From NCBI GenBank assembly GCA_038321545.1, contig JBBQFB010000001.1, positions 1 through 64,000 of the forward strand: DNA of 64,000 bases. The letters run 5' to 3'. This DNA is from VFJZ01 sp038321545 (lineage in GTDB: Bacteria > Actinomycetota > Thermoleophilia > Gaiellales > F1-60-MAGs149). Under the pieces are notes generated by a model, which did not search any database, was not told the origin of the DNA, and was given only the letters and a program-made list of their open reading frames with translations. Positions 43,207 through 50,902 of this stretch are shown here, piece by piece. The first letter of the stretch is position 1, and each line of letters starts with the position of its first letter. The position numbers were made by a program, and so were the translations under genes.

Positions 43207-43841
43207 CAGACGTCGTCCGAGAACTGCACGGGCTCGCCGCCGACGGGCGAGTCCTTGCGATGCGGGTGGCCTTCCCAGTAGTCGGGAAGCAGGATCCGGA
43301 CGAGGTTCGGGTGACCCGTGAAGACGACGCCCATCATGTCGTAGGCCTCGCGCTCGTGGTAGTCGGCGGAGGGGAAGACGCCGATCAGCGTCGAGATCTC
43401 CTCGCCGTCGTCGAGCCAGGCCTGGATCCGCACGCGGCGGTGCTCGCCCGGCGCGACGGTCATCAGCTTCAGCAGGTGGCTGGAGACCGTGAAGCGCTTG
43501 TCGCCGAGCGGCTTCGGCACGGCCGCATTGCCCCACGATCCGGAGCGGTTCATGTCGCGGCCGCCGAAGGCGTTCGTTCCCCAGTAGCCCGCGACGTCCC
43601 CGCCGTAGCCGAGCCAGTCGGCCGTCACGACGTCGGACAAGAAGTCGTAGCCCTCGTCGTCGCGCATGAACGTGGCCGTCTCGACCCAGCGATCGGCGGC
43701 GACCACGATCGTGAGCTCGTCGCGGTCGATCTTGTGCGTCAGCACGCCGCCCTCCCCGAGGGCGGCGGTGAGGCGCTCCAGTGCGCCCACGTCGGGGTCG
43801 CCCCACGTCGGCTGCGAGATCTCGCGAATCGGGTCAGGCAT
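43206..43841 (-). CDS. nuoC: NADH-quinone oxidoreductase subunit C
   Basis: 211 residues. Peripheral 30-kDa subunit. The end carries the signature HEREAYDMMGVVFTGHPN then RILLPDYWEGHPHRKD. A middle insert (YGGDVAGYWGTNAFGGRD) is larger than in E. coli. It overlaps nuoB by 8 bases. Confidence 0.95.
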   Translation of the reverse strand: MPDPIREISQPTWGDPDVGALERLTAALGEGGVLTHKIDRDELTIVVAADRWVETATFMRDDEGYDFLSDVVTADWLGYGGDVAGYWGTNAFGGRDMNRSGSWGNAAVPKPLGDKRFTVSSHLLKLMTVAPGEHRRVRIQAWLDDGEEISTLIGVFPSADYHEREAYDMMGVVFTGHPNLVRILLPDYWEGHPHRKDSPVGGEPVQFSDDV

Positions 43842-44361
43842 CGCTCTGCTGCTGGAGGTATGCGGGCGGGATACCGGCCTTGATCTTCTTCTGCAGCGTC
43901 AGCAGGCCCTCGACGACCGCCTCGGGACGCGGCGGGCAGCCCGGCACGTAGACGTCGACCGGGACGATCTTGTCGACGCCCTGGAGGACCGCGTAGTTGG
44001 CGAACATCCCGGCCGTGGACGAGCAGGCGCCCATCGCCATCACCCACTTCGGCTCGAGCATCTGCTCGTACAGCTGCCGGATCGGCTCGGCCATCTTGTG
44101 GGCCACACGGCCCGACACGATGATCAGGTCGGCCTGACGGGGCGTGGCGCGCACGACCTCGGAGCCGAACCGCGCGACGTCGTAGCGCGCCGAGGTGATC
44201 ATCGCGATCATCTCCATGGCGCAGCACGCGAGGCCGAAGCCGAACGGCCAGACCGAGTTGGACGAGGCCCAGGCCATGGCCTTCTCGACCGTCGTCGTCA
44301 TGACGATGTCCTCGAGCTGGGTCGCGCGCAACGAGCGCCGCACCTGTGCGGGCGGGATCAC
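43834..44361 (-). CDS. nuoB: NADH-quinone oxidoreductase subunit B
   Basis: 175 residues. It holds cluster N2, the last electron carrier before quinone: GLACCAMEM supplies the double cysteine, GACSSTAGMF and VPGCPPRPEA the others. I chose GTG 44361 because it overlaps the nuoA stop as GTGA like other junctions here; GTG 44367 is also possible. Upstream in-frame sequence lies inside nuoA. Confidence 0.95.
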   Translation of the reverse strand: MIPPAQVRRSLRATQLEDIVMTTTVEKAMAWASSNSVWPFGFGLACCAMEMIAMITSARYDVARFGSEVVRATPRQADLIIVSGRVAHKMAEPIRQLYEQMLEPKWVMAMGACSSTAGMFANYAVLQGVDKIVPVDVYVPGCPPRPEAVVEGLLTLQKKIKAGIPPAYLQQQSDA

Positions 44362-44720
44362 TTCCACTCGAGTGCTCCCTTCCGCCAGATGTAGATGTAG
44401 CCGACCGCCAGCACCGCGACGAACGTGCACAGCTCGATGAAGCCGAACGTGCCGAGCTTGTCGAGGATCACGGCGAGCGGGTAGAGGTAGACGATCTCGA
44501 TGTCGAAGACGATGAACAGCATCGCCGTCAGGTAGTAGTTGATCGAGAGGTTCGTGGGCTGGAACGAGCCCGGCGAGACGCCCGACTCGAACGAGTACGA
44601 CTTCTGCCGGCCGGGCCGCCGGCCGCGCGTGCCGAGGGCGACGGACGCGTACAGCAGGCTGCCCGCGACGAGCGCGGCAAACAGCAGGTAGATGAGCAGG
44701 GAGGCCCAGTCGCCAAGCAT
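44358..44720 (-). CDS. nuoA: NADH-quinone oxidoreductase subunit A
   Basis: 120 residues, three membrane helices, first gene of the operon. SFESGVSPGSFQPTNLSINYYLTAMLF and VFDIEIVYLYPLAV are diagnostic; the cysteine found in many NuoA loops is here SGVSPG. A GGAGG lies about 10 bases before ATG 44720. The leader from the predicted start site is about 60 bases. Confidence 0.95.
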   Translation of the reverse strand: MLGDWASLLIYLLFAALVAGSLLYASVALGTRGRRPGRQKSYSFESGVSPGSFQPTNLSINYYLTAMLFIVFDIEIVYLYPLAVILDKLGTFGFIELCTFVAVLAVGYIYIWRKGALEWK

Positions 44721-44789
44721 CAGCGCCCCCTCCTTCGGCTGTTCGCAGCCAGTTCCTTGAGCCCCATGGCAGCTGCCACCTCGCGGCAG

Positions 44790-44818
44790 ACTCTAGCGCG
44801 GCCTCTCAGGAGTAACAA
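44790..44818 (-). promoter_or_regulatory. Sigma70-type promoter of the nuo operon
   Basis: On the minus strand TTGTTA (44813-44818) and TAGAGT (44790-44795) are spaced exactly 17 bases. Transcription should begin near 44783, leaving a leader of about 60 bases that contains a GGCAGCTGCC palindrome and a strong ribosome-binding site. Confidence 0.6.
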
Positions 44819-44932
44819 ACCACCATCCGGCGTTCGGCACCCGAAGTCGTCCAATCGCAAGCAGGGAGCCGATTTGCGGGCGATCATCGTGCGCTTCGGC
44901 ACGTGTCACAAGCCGTGCCTGGCGGAAGGCAC

Positions 44933-44938
44933 TACGCT
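44933..44938 (+). promoter_or_regulatory. -10 element of the GrpB-family gene (leaderless type)
   Basis: TACGCT, 8 bases before ATG 44947. Confidence 0.55.
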
Positions 44939-44946
44939 TGCCTGCG

Positions 44947-45513
44947 ATGACGGGCACGGTCACGATCGTCGAGTACCGCGAGGCGTGGCCGGGCGAGTTC
45001 CGCGTCCTCGCGGCCGAGCTGCGAGCCGTGTTCGGCGAGGCGGTGCTGCGGGTCGACCACATCGGCTCGACCGCCGTGCCGGGCCTCGCGGCCAAGGACG
45101 TGATCGACGTGCAGGTGACCGTCGCGGCGCTCTCCGACCTGTCGCGGGCGACGGCCGGGTTCGAGGAGGTGGCGGGGCTGGCCGACCATCCGCCGCCGGG
45201 GTTCGCGGGCCATCCCGACGAGCTCGCCAAGCGCTACTTCCGCGCACCGGCCCGCCTCCGGCCCGCCCACGTGCACGTGCGCGAGGCCGGCCGGCTGAAC
45301 CAGCGCTACGCCCTGCTGTGCCGCGACTACCTGCGGGCGGCGCCGGATGCGGCCGCCGCGTACGCCGAGGTGAAGCGCGTGCTGGCACGCCGGTTCCCCG
45401 ATCACCGCGACACCTACAGCGACGTCAAGGACCCGGTCGTCGACGTGCTGATGGCCGGTGCCGAGGCCTGGGCGCGCACGACCGGCTGGTCGATCGGCCC
45501 GGCCGATGCCTGA
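44947..45513 (+). CDS. GrpB-family protein (UPF0157, nucleotidyltransferase-like)
   Basis: 188 residues from ATG 44947; the in-frame TTG at 44938 overlaps the -10. VDHIGSTAVPGLAAKDVIDVQVTV is the family hallmark, a nucleotidyltransferase-like GS motif with following acidic residues. HVHVREAGRLNQRYALLCRDYLR and the helical C-terminus match GrpB proteins. These are widespread, sometimes fused to dephospho-CoA kinase, and of unproven function. The next gene begins inside its last codons. Confidence 0.88.
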   Translation: MTGTVTIVEYREAWPGEFRVLAAELRAVFGEAVLRVDHIGSTAVPGLAAKDVIDVQVTVAALSDLSRATAGFEEVAGLADHPPPGFAGHPDELAKRYFRAPARLRPAHVHVREAGRLNQRYALLCRDYLRAAPDAAAAYAEVKRVLARRFPDHRDTYSDVKDPVVDVLMAGAEAWARTTGWSIGPADA

Positions 45514-46087
45514 GCCGAAGGCCGACCTGCGGCGACGACTGCGCCGAGCCCGCGCCGACCGCAGCGATCACGAGCGCGCCGCCGCCGGCGCCGCGCTGGC
45601 ACGCCACGCGGCGGCGCTGGACGGCGCCACGATCGCGGCGTTCGTCGGCGTCCGTTCGGAGCCGCCGACGCTGCCGCTGCTCGAGGCGCTGCACGCGCGG
45701 GGCGTGCGTGTGCTGCTGCCGGTGTTGCTCGACGATATGGACCTGGACTGGGCGGCATTCACCGGCCCGGCCGGGCTGGGGGAGGGCCGGCTCGGGATGC
45801 GAGAGCCGGCGGGACCGTCGCTCGGCCGCGATGCGATCGCGGGCGCCGACCTGGTCCTCGTGCCAGCGCTGGCCGTCGACGGGTCGGGGAGCCGGCTCGG
45901 TCAGGGCGGCGGCTCGTACGACCGCGCGCTCCCGCGCACGACGGCGCGGGTGGTCGCGGTGGTGTTCGGCGATGAGGTGCTCGCCACCCTCACAACCGAG
46001 CCGCACGACCGGCCCGTGGACGGCGTCCTGACGGCAGATGGCGGACTTCGCTGGTTTCGGGAATCTCCGGGCGGTGGTAGGCGTTGA
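45506..46087 (+). CDS. 5-formyltetrahydrofolate cyclo-ligase
   Basis: 193 residues from ATG 45506, overlapping the GrpB stop by 8 bases. It converts 5-formyl-THF to 5,10-methenyl-THF with ATP. KADLRRRLRRARA at the start binds ATP phosphate in relatives, LVLVPALAVDGSGSRLGQGGGSYDRAL is the conserved ATP/folate motif (serine replaces the usual first tyrosine), and a short C-terminus follows. Length is normal for the family. Confidence 0.9.
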   Translation: MPEPKADLRRRLRRARADRSDHERAAAGAALARHAAALDGATIAAFVGVRSEPPTLPLLEALHARGVRVLLPVLLDDMDLDWAAFTGPAGLGEGRLGMREPAGPSLGRDAIAGADLVLVPALAVDGSGSRLGQGGGSYDRALPRTTARVVAVVFGDEVLATLTTEPHDRPVDGVLTADGGLRWFRESPGGGRR

Positions 46088-46114
46088 AATAGTCGCTACG
46101 CTGAGAGGACACCG

Positions 46115-46534
46115 ATGTCCGACACCCTCGCCACACCCAGTATCACCATCACCCCGAAGGCCGCCGACAAGGTGCGCGAGTTCATCGCCGCCGAGGATGA
46201 CGGCGCCGAGGTCCTGCGCATCGCCGTCCAGGGCGGTGGCTGCAGCGGGTTCCAGTACGCGCTCGGCTTCGACGAGGCGCCGGCCGACGGCGACGCCGTC
46301 ATCGAGATGCACGGCGTCCGCATCGTCGTCGACCCCTTCAGCCTGCCGTACCTCAGCGGCGCCGGGATCGACTTCGTCGACGGGCTGAACGGCACCGGGT
46401 TCAAGATCGAGAATCCGAACGTCGTGGCCGGCTGCGGTTGCGGCTCCTCCTTCCAGATGAAGGACGGCGACGATTCCGCCGATGCCGCGGCCGACTCCGG
46501 CGACGCCGGCTGCTCCACCTGCGCCTCGCACTGA
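46115..46534 (+). CDS. erpA: A-type Fe-S cluster insertion protein with Cys tail
   Basis: 139 residues. HesB/IscA core (about 9-112) with the three cluster cysteines in GGGCSGFQY and GCGCGSSF. It passes Fe-S clusters to apo-enzymes; gene name assigned by general likeness, as IscA, ErpA and SufA are hard to separate. Beyond the core there is an extra tail (MKDGDDSADAAADSGD) ending in GCSTCASH, giving one more CxxC pair. An AGAGGA lies 6 bases before the ATG, and a TACGCT 12 bases before it. Ends 12 bases from the convergent gene. Confidence 0.9.
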   Translation: MSDTLATPSITITPKAADKVREFIAAEDDGAEVLRIAVQGGGCSGFQYALGFDEAPADGDAVIEMHGVRIVVDPFSLPYLSGAGIDFVDGLNGTGFKIENPNVVAGCGCGSSFQMKDGDDSADAAADSGDAGCSTCASH

Positions 46535-46546
46535 GCCGAGCCGCCG

Positions 46547-48496
46547 CTAGGGCGTCAGCGTGTAGCCGAGCGCGATGTCGTTGCTCCGCACCGGTACCGA
46601 GACGATCGCCGTGCGGTCCGTGGTCGGCGCCGACCGCGCGTTCTGCGGCAGGACGACGAGGACGGTGCTGTTGGCGGGGAGTGGCGCATCGAACGCGACC
46701 AGGTAGTCGCGCCCGTCGGGTAGCCGCACGCGGATGCTCGTGACGCCGGCCGCGCTGCGCTCGCCCGAGCCCGAGCCGACGCCGGTCACCGTCAGGCCGC
46801 GGATCAGGTCGTACGTCGCCTGCTTGTAGGCCGGGAAGCGCATCTGCGCGACGAGCCCGCGGGCGCCGACGATGCGGCGCCGGACGTGAATCGTGGTCGG
46901 CGTGAAATCGTGCGCGACGGTCACCTGGCGACTGCCGCTGCCGGCGCGGGTCTGGCTGTGGATCCTGGAGAACGCGCCGCCGCCGGGGCGGACGTTCGCG
47001 CCGAGCCGGCCCATCGTCGGCGAGTAGCGGGGAAAGCCCGGCTGCGTCTCGAGGATCGTGCGGTTGCCCCCCGTCAGGCGCAGGCCGAACCCGCTCGAGG
47101 TGACGCCGTTGCCACCGGTGCCGGACAGCGGCACGCCGGTGCCGTCGAACAGGCGCGACAGTTCAGCGCCCCCGTTCCCGATGTCGCCGGCCGGGGTGAT
47201 CGCCGTCGAGTAGGCGGGGGTCGTGATCGCGAGCCGGCGGATGTCCGGGTCGAAGCCGTAGGCGGAAGGCAGCGGCACCTCCTTCAGCGGTCCCAGACCG
47301 AGCACCGCGGCGCGGGTGGCCAGCGACTCGAAGCGGGCGGCTGTCAGCGCCGGGTCGAGGCGCTGCTGTGACGCGTCGTTCCTGATCCCGAAGAACGTCG
47401 AGCCGAGCAACGGCCCCTCGCTCGCGGCGAGCCGGTCGTACGTGCGCAACGACTGGTCGAACAGGTACTTCGCCTGTGCCCGGGCGGTGGTGCCGAACGC
47501 GAGCCGGCGCGACGACGCGACGGCGAGCAGACCGTTCGCCGCCAGCGCCCAGTAGCGGCGCAGCTGCCAGCGCAGGTAGCCGTGCCCGGTGTCCCAGTTG
47601 AGCATGCCGGCATGCGTCCAGTCGCCGTACAGGACGCGCTGCTGCCAGCGCCGCGCGATCTCGCCCTCGCGCCGCGAGATCGACTTCATGCCCTGCGACC
47701 GGGCCAGGTCGTACGGCCCGACGACGGCCAGCACCATGCTCGCGTACTCGCCGGTCGAGTTGCTGTTCTCCTTCGCGCCGGGCCGGTCGGGCCGGTAGTG
47801 GAAGCCGTAGCCGGCGTTCAGGTTCGTCGTCCCGCCCGCGTTGTTCTTGCGCGCATGGTCGAGAAACGACTTCAGCAGAGCGCGGTAGGGCGACTTCGCG
47901 AGCGACCGGCCGTTGACGACCCAGTCGGCCAGGAACAGGTCGGCGTTCCAGTTGACCTGGTCGAGGTGGCGCTTGCGGTTGAACGGCGACCGGGCGACGA
48001 GCGCGATCCGGTTGCGGATGCGCCGCTGGAGCTGCGCCGGCAGGCCGATCCTGGCCCGCGCCTGGTAGGCGGCGGCGAGCGCCTCGGCCACCTTCGGGTC
48101 GAGCGAGAAGTGTCCCGGCGTATTGGGCCAGTCGATGCGCGATGTCCAACCGGGGCCGGTGCTGCCCTTGAACCGGAACGCGGGCGCCTGCGTGAGCAGC
48201 TTGACGATCGACCGGGCCCGTGCGTCCTGTCGGCTGGCGCCGGTGTGACCGGCCAGCGCGGCGTTCGCGTGGGCGTACAGCAGCGCCGCGTTGACGCGCA
48301 CGAACACCGTGCCGCTGGTGCGGTAGGCGCCGGCCCTCGCGTCCCACGTCGGATCGAGCGCCACCTGCAGCCGATCGGCGAAGGCCAGGTAGTCGCCGTT
48401 CGTGAGCGACGTGGCGGGTACGGCGGCAGCCGCCGGCGTCGCGGCAACAGCAAGCACTGCCGCCGCGAGCACGGCCCGGACCAATCCTCCCCACAT
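46547..48496 (-). CDS. Large secreted protein of unknown function
   Basis: 649 residues from ATG 48496. TAGGCT 7 bases upstream fixes this start, which gives a clean signal peptide (VRAVLAAAVLAVAATPAAAA, cleaved near 26). The first ~400 residues look helical with aromatic repeats (NWNADLFLADWVVNG, YGFHYRPDRP, STGEYASMVLAVVGPYDL, WDTGHGYLRWQLRRYWALAANG), suggestive of an alpha/alpha-toroid such as polysaccharide lyases. The last ~230 are beta-rich. I cannot assign a family with confidence. A carbohydrate-active role is a guess. Confidence 0.75.
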   Translation of the reverse strand: MWGGLVRAVLAAAVLAVAATPAAAAVPATSLTNGDYLAFADRLQVALDPTWDARAGAYRTSGTVFVRVNAALLYAHANAALAGHTGASRQDARARSIVKLLTQAPAFRFKGSTGPGWTSRIDWPNTPGHFSLDPKVAEALAAAYQARARIGLPAQLQRRIRNRIALVARSPFNRKRHLDQVNWNADLFLADWVVNGRSLAKSPYRALLKSFLDHARKNNAGGTTNLNAGYGFHYRPDRPGAKENSNSTGEYASMVLAVVGPYDLARSQGMKSISRREGEIARRWQQRVLYGDWTHAGMLNWDTGHGYLRWQLRRYWALAANGLLAVASSRRLAFGTTARAQAKYLFDQSLRTYDRLAASEGPLLGSTFFGIRNDASQQRLDPALTAARFESLATRAAVLGLGPLKEVPLPSAYGFDPDIRRLAITTPAYSTAITPAGDIGNGGAELSRLFDGTGVPLSGTGGNGVTSSGFGLRLTGGNRTILETQPGFPRYSPTMGRLGANVRPGGGAFSRIHSQTRAGSGSRQVTVAHDFTPTTIHVRRRIVGARGLVAQMRFPAYKQATYDLIRGLTVTGVGSGSGERSAAGVTSIRVRLPDGRDYLVAFDAPLPANSTVLVVLPQNARSAPTTDRTAIVSVPVRSNDIALGYTLTP

Positions 48497-48503
48497 CCAT
48501 CGC

Positions 48504-48509
48504 AGCCTA
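48504..48509 (-). promoter_or_regulatory. -10 element of the secreted-protein gene (leaderless type)
   Basis: TAGGCT on the minus strand, 7 bases before ATG 48496; it overlaps the stop codon of the upstream ureohydrolase gene. Confidence 0.55.
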
Positions 48510-49460
48510 CTGCTTACGAAGCACATTGAGTCCGAGGAACTCGTACGCGATGTTCGCCGCCAGGATCGCCGTGGGACCTCCCGGGCCGTCCAGCTGCGGC
48601 GATACCTCGACCACGTCGTAGCCCACGAACGGCAACCCGGCGAGCGCCCGCACGAACCGCAGCGCCTGGTACGGCAGCAGGCCGGCGGCCTCCGGTGTGC
48701 CGGTGCCCGGTGCCAGGCACGGGTCGATCACGTCGATGTCGAACGACAGGAACACGGGCGCGTCGCCGACCCGCTCGCGCACGCGGCGGCCGTAGTCGGC
48801 GGGCGTCATGTCGCGCAGCTCCTCGCACGGGATCACGTCGAAGCCGAGCTCGGTGCGCGGCCGGTCCCACTCGCCGGGGTCGTACAGCGGGCCGCGCATG
48901 CCGGCCATCACGGACTGCTCGGGCAGCAGCAGGCCCTCCTCCACCGCGCGCCGGAACGGCGTGCCGTGGAAGATGCGCTGGCCGTAGTAGCTGTCGTTGG
49001 TGTCGCAGTGGGCGTCGAGCAGCACGAGCGCGACGGGGCCGTGCACCGCGGCGTGGGCCCGCAGCTCTGCGAGGGCGATCGTGTGGTCGCCGCCGAGCAC
49101 GATCGGCGTGACGCCGGCGCGCACGATCGCCTCCAGCTGCGCAGCGATCTGCGCGACCGACGCCGCCGCGTCGCCCGGCGTGGTGTCGACGTCGCCCCAG
49201 TCCACCACCGACTGGGTGGCGAAGCAGTCGACCTGCAGGTTCGGGTTGTACGGCCGCAGCAGGATCGAGCCGGCGCGGACCGCCTCCGGGCCGAACCGCG
49301 CGCCGACCCGGAAGCTCGTACCGGTGTCGAACGGCACGCCGACGATGGCGACATCGACGTCGTCGAGGTCCTTGACGTGCGGGCACCGGGCGAAGGTGCG
49401 CACGCCCGTGTAGCGGGGAGCGAGGAAGGCGTCGGCGGGGCCGTACCGGGGTGTCGTCAT
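48507..49460 (-). CDS. Agmatinase/arginase-family ureohydrolase
   Basis: 317 residues from ATG 49460. Manganese ligands are seen in LGGDHTIAL, LLDAHCDTND and SFDIDVIDPCLAPGTGTPE, with GTSFRVGARFGPEAVR near the start. It hydrolyses a guanidino compound to urea and an amine. Agmatine is the commonest substrate, but guanidinobutyrate and guanidinopropionate enzymes share these motifs, so no gene symbol is given. The second ligand loop has cysteine (DAHCDT) where agmatinases often have FDAHTDT or LDAHCD. Divergent from the SDR run with only 18 bases between starts. Confidence 0.88.
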   Translation of the reverse strand: MTTPRYGPADAFLAPRYTGVRTFARCPHVKDLDDVDVAIVGVPFDTGTSFRVGARFGPEAVRAGSILLRPYNPNLQVDCFATQSVVDWGDVDTTPGDAAASVAQIAAQLEAIVRAGVTPIVLGGDHTIALAELRAHAAVHGPVALVLLDAHCDTNDSYYGQRIFHGTPFRRAVEEGLLLPEQSVMAGMRGPLYDPGEWDRPRTELGFDVIPCEELRDMTPADYGRRVRERVGDAPVFLSFDIDVIDPCLAPGTGTPEAAGLLPYQALRFVRALAGLPFVGYDVVEVSPQLDGPGGPTAILAANIAYEFLGLNVLRKQ

Positions 49461-49478
49461 GCGTGGAATGATCCCCCT

Positions 49479-50216
49479 ATGCGACTCGACGGCAAGCGCG
49501 TGATCATCACGGGAGGTACCGCCGGCATCGGATTGGCGACGGTGCGACTGTTCAACGACCTCGGAGCACGCGTGCTCGCGGTGTCCCGCACGGCGCCCGA
49601 AGCGCTCCCGGCCGGCGTGCAGCACCTCACGGCCGACATCGCCGACCGCGCGGCTGCGAGGGCGATCGCGGAGGGCGCAAGCGACCTGCTGGGCGGAGCC
49701 GACGTGCTCGTCAACAACGCGGCGCAGGACCACACGAACCTGATTCTCGAGACGTCGGACGACGAGATCGACGCGGTCCTTCAGGTCAACCTGGCCGCCC
49801 CGATCCGCGTCACTCGCGAGGTCGCTCGGCTGATGGTGGAGCAGGGCACCGGCGGCGCGATCGTCAACCTCTCATCCCGTCTCGGCTCGATCGGCGTCGC
49901 GACGATGGGCACGTACGGCGCCGCGAAGGGCGGCATCAACGCGTTCACCCGCCACGCCGCGATCGAGCTGGCGCAGCACGGCATCCGCGTCAACGCGGTC
50001 GCGCCGGGACTGACCGAGACGCCGCTCGTGACCGAGTGGCTGTCCGGCCAGGACGACCCCGAGGCGTTCCGCGCCCGGGTGGCCGCGCAGATTCCGCAGG
50101 GCCGCATCGGTGCTCCGGACGAGGTCGCCTGGGCGATCGCATGGCTCGCGAGCGACGTCTCACCGCACGTGACCGGTGCCGTGATTCCGATCGACGGCGG
50201 GTACACGGCGGCATGA
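49479..50216 (+). CDS. SDR-family oxidoreductase 1
   Basis: 245 residues. Classical short-chain dehydrogenase: TGGTAGIG cofactor motif (about 11-18), NNAAQ, catalytic serine in NLSSRLG and YGAAK tyrosine/lysine, and a C-terminal GAVIPIDGGY. The Rossmann end (LAVSRTAPE) suggests NADP(H). First gene of a run of overlapping plus-strand genes: SDR, SDR, flavin monooxygenase, HTH/HPD protein. Confidence 0.9.
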   Translation: MRLDGKRVIITGGTAGIGLATVRLFNDLGARVLAVSRTAPEALPAGVQHLTADIADRAAARAIAEGASDLLGGADVLVNNAAQDHTNLILETSDDEIDAVLQVNLAAPIRVTREVARLMVEQGTGGAIVNLSSRLGSIGVATMGTYGAAKGGINAFTRHAAIELAQHGIRVNAVAPGLTETPLVTEWLSGQDDPEAFRARVAAQIPQGRIGAPDEVAWAIAWLASDVSPHVTGAVIPIDGGYTAA

Positions 50217-50902
50217 CGCGCGTCGCCGTGGTCACGGGCGGCTCGTCCGGGATGGGCGCGGCGTGCGTGCGGCGCTACCTCGACGAGGGCTTTGCCGTGG
50301 CGTCGCTCGACCTGGCGCCGGCGGACGTGGAGGGCGTGCTGGCGATCGGGCTGGACGTGACCGATGCCGCCGCGCTGGCGGCCGCGGCCGGACGGGTGGC
50401 GGACGAGCTGGGCGCGCCGTCTGCGCTCGTGAACGCCGCAGGCGTGTATCCGCCGACCACGCTCGAGACGACGACCGTCGAGCTGTACCGGCGCGTGTTC
50501 GACAGCAACGTCCTCGGCACGGTGCTGACCACGCAGGCCTTCGCACCGGGCATGGCGGACGGTGGTGCGATCGTCAACTTCTCGTCCGTCAACGCGTTCA
50601 CGCCCTCGGCCGGGCAGCTGCTGTACGGCGCCGCGAAGGCGGCCATCGTCCAGCTCACGAAGTCGCTCGCGCTCGAGCTGGGCCCGCGGCTGCGCGTGAA
50701 CGCGCTCGCGCCCGGGTGGGTCGACACGCCCGGCACGCGGGCCAACGAGCGGCTCGCGGCAGCGATCCCGAAGATCCCGCTGCGCCGAGCCGCGTCGCCG
50801 GACGAGATGGCCGACCTGGTGTTCTTGCTGGCCGGCGAGGGGCGGGCGCTCTACGTCACGGGAGAGACGGTCGTCGCGAGCGGCGGCCTCGTGTTCCGCT
50901 GA
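50213..50902 (+). CDS. SDR-family oxidoreductase 2
   Basis: 229 residues from ATG 50213, overlapping the upstream stop as ATGA. TGGSSGMG cofactor motif, ASLDLAP acidic end of strand 2 (NAD preference), NAAGVYPP, NFSSVNA serine and YGAAKAA catalytic pair. It shares little beyond fold with SDR 1, so the two are not a recent duplication. Confidence 0.9.
   Translation: MTRVAVVTGGSSGMGAACVRRYLDEGFAVASLDLAPADVEGVLAIGLDVTDAAALAAAAGRVADELGAPSALVNAAGVYPPTTLETTTVELYRRVFDSNVLGTVLTTQAFAPGMADGGAIVNFSSVNAFTPSAGQLLYGAAKAAIVQLTKSLALELGPRLRVNALAPGWVDTPGTRANERLAAAIPKIPLRRAASPDEMADLVFLLAGEGRALYVTGETVVASGGLVFR

Noticed and set aside
48700..48721. GGTGCCAGGCAC palindrome like that at 3128-3140
   Set aside because: It lies in the ureohydrolase gene and encodes the conserved LAPGTGT metal loop, so it is coding sequence, not a repeat copy.
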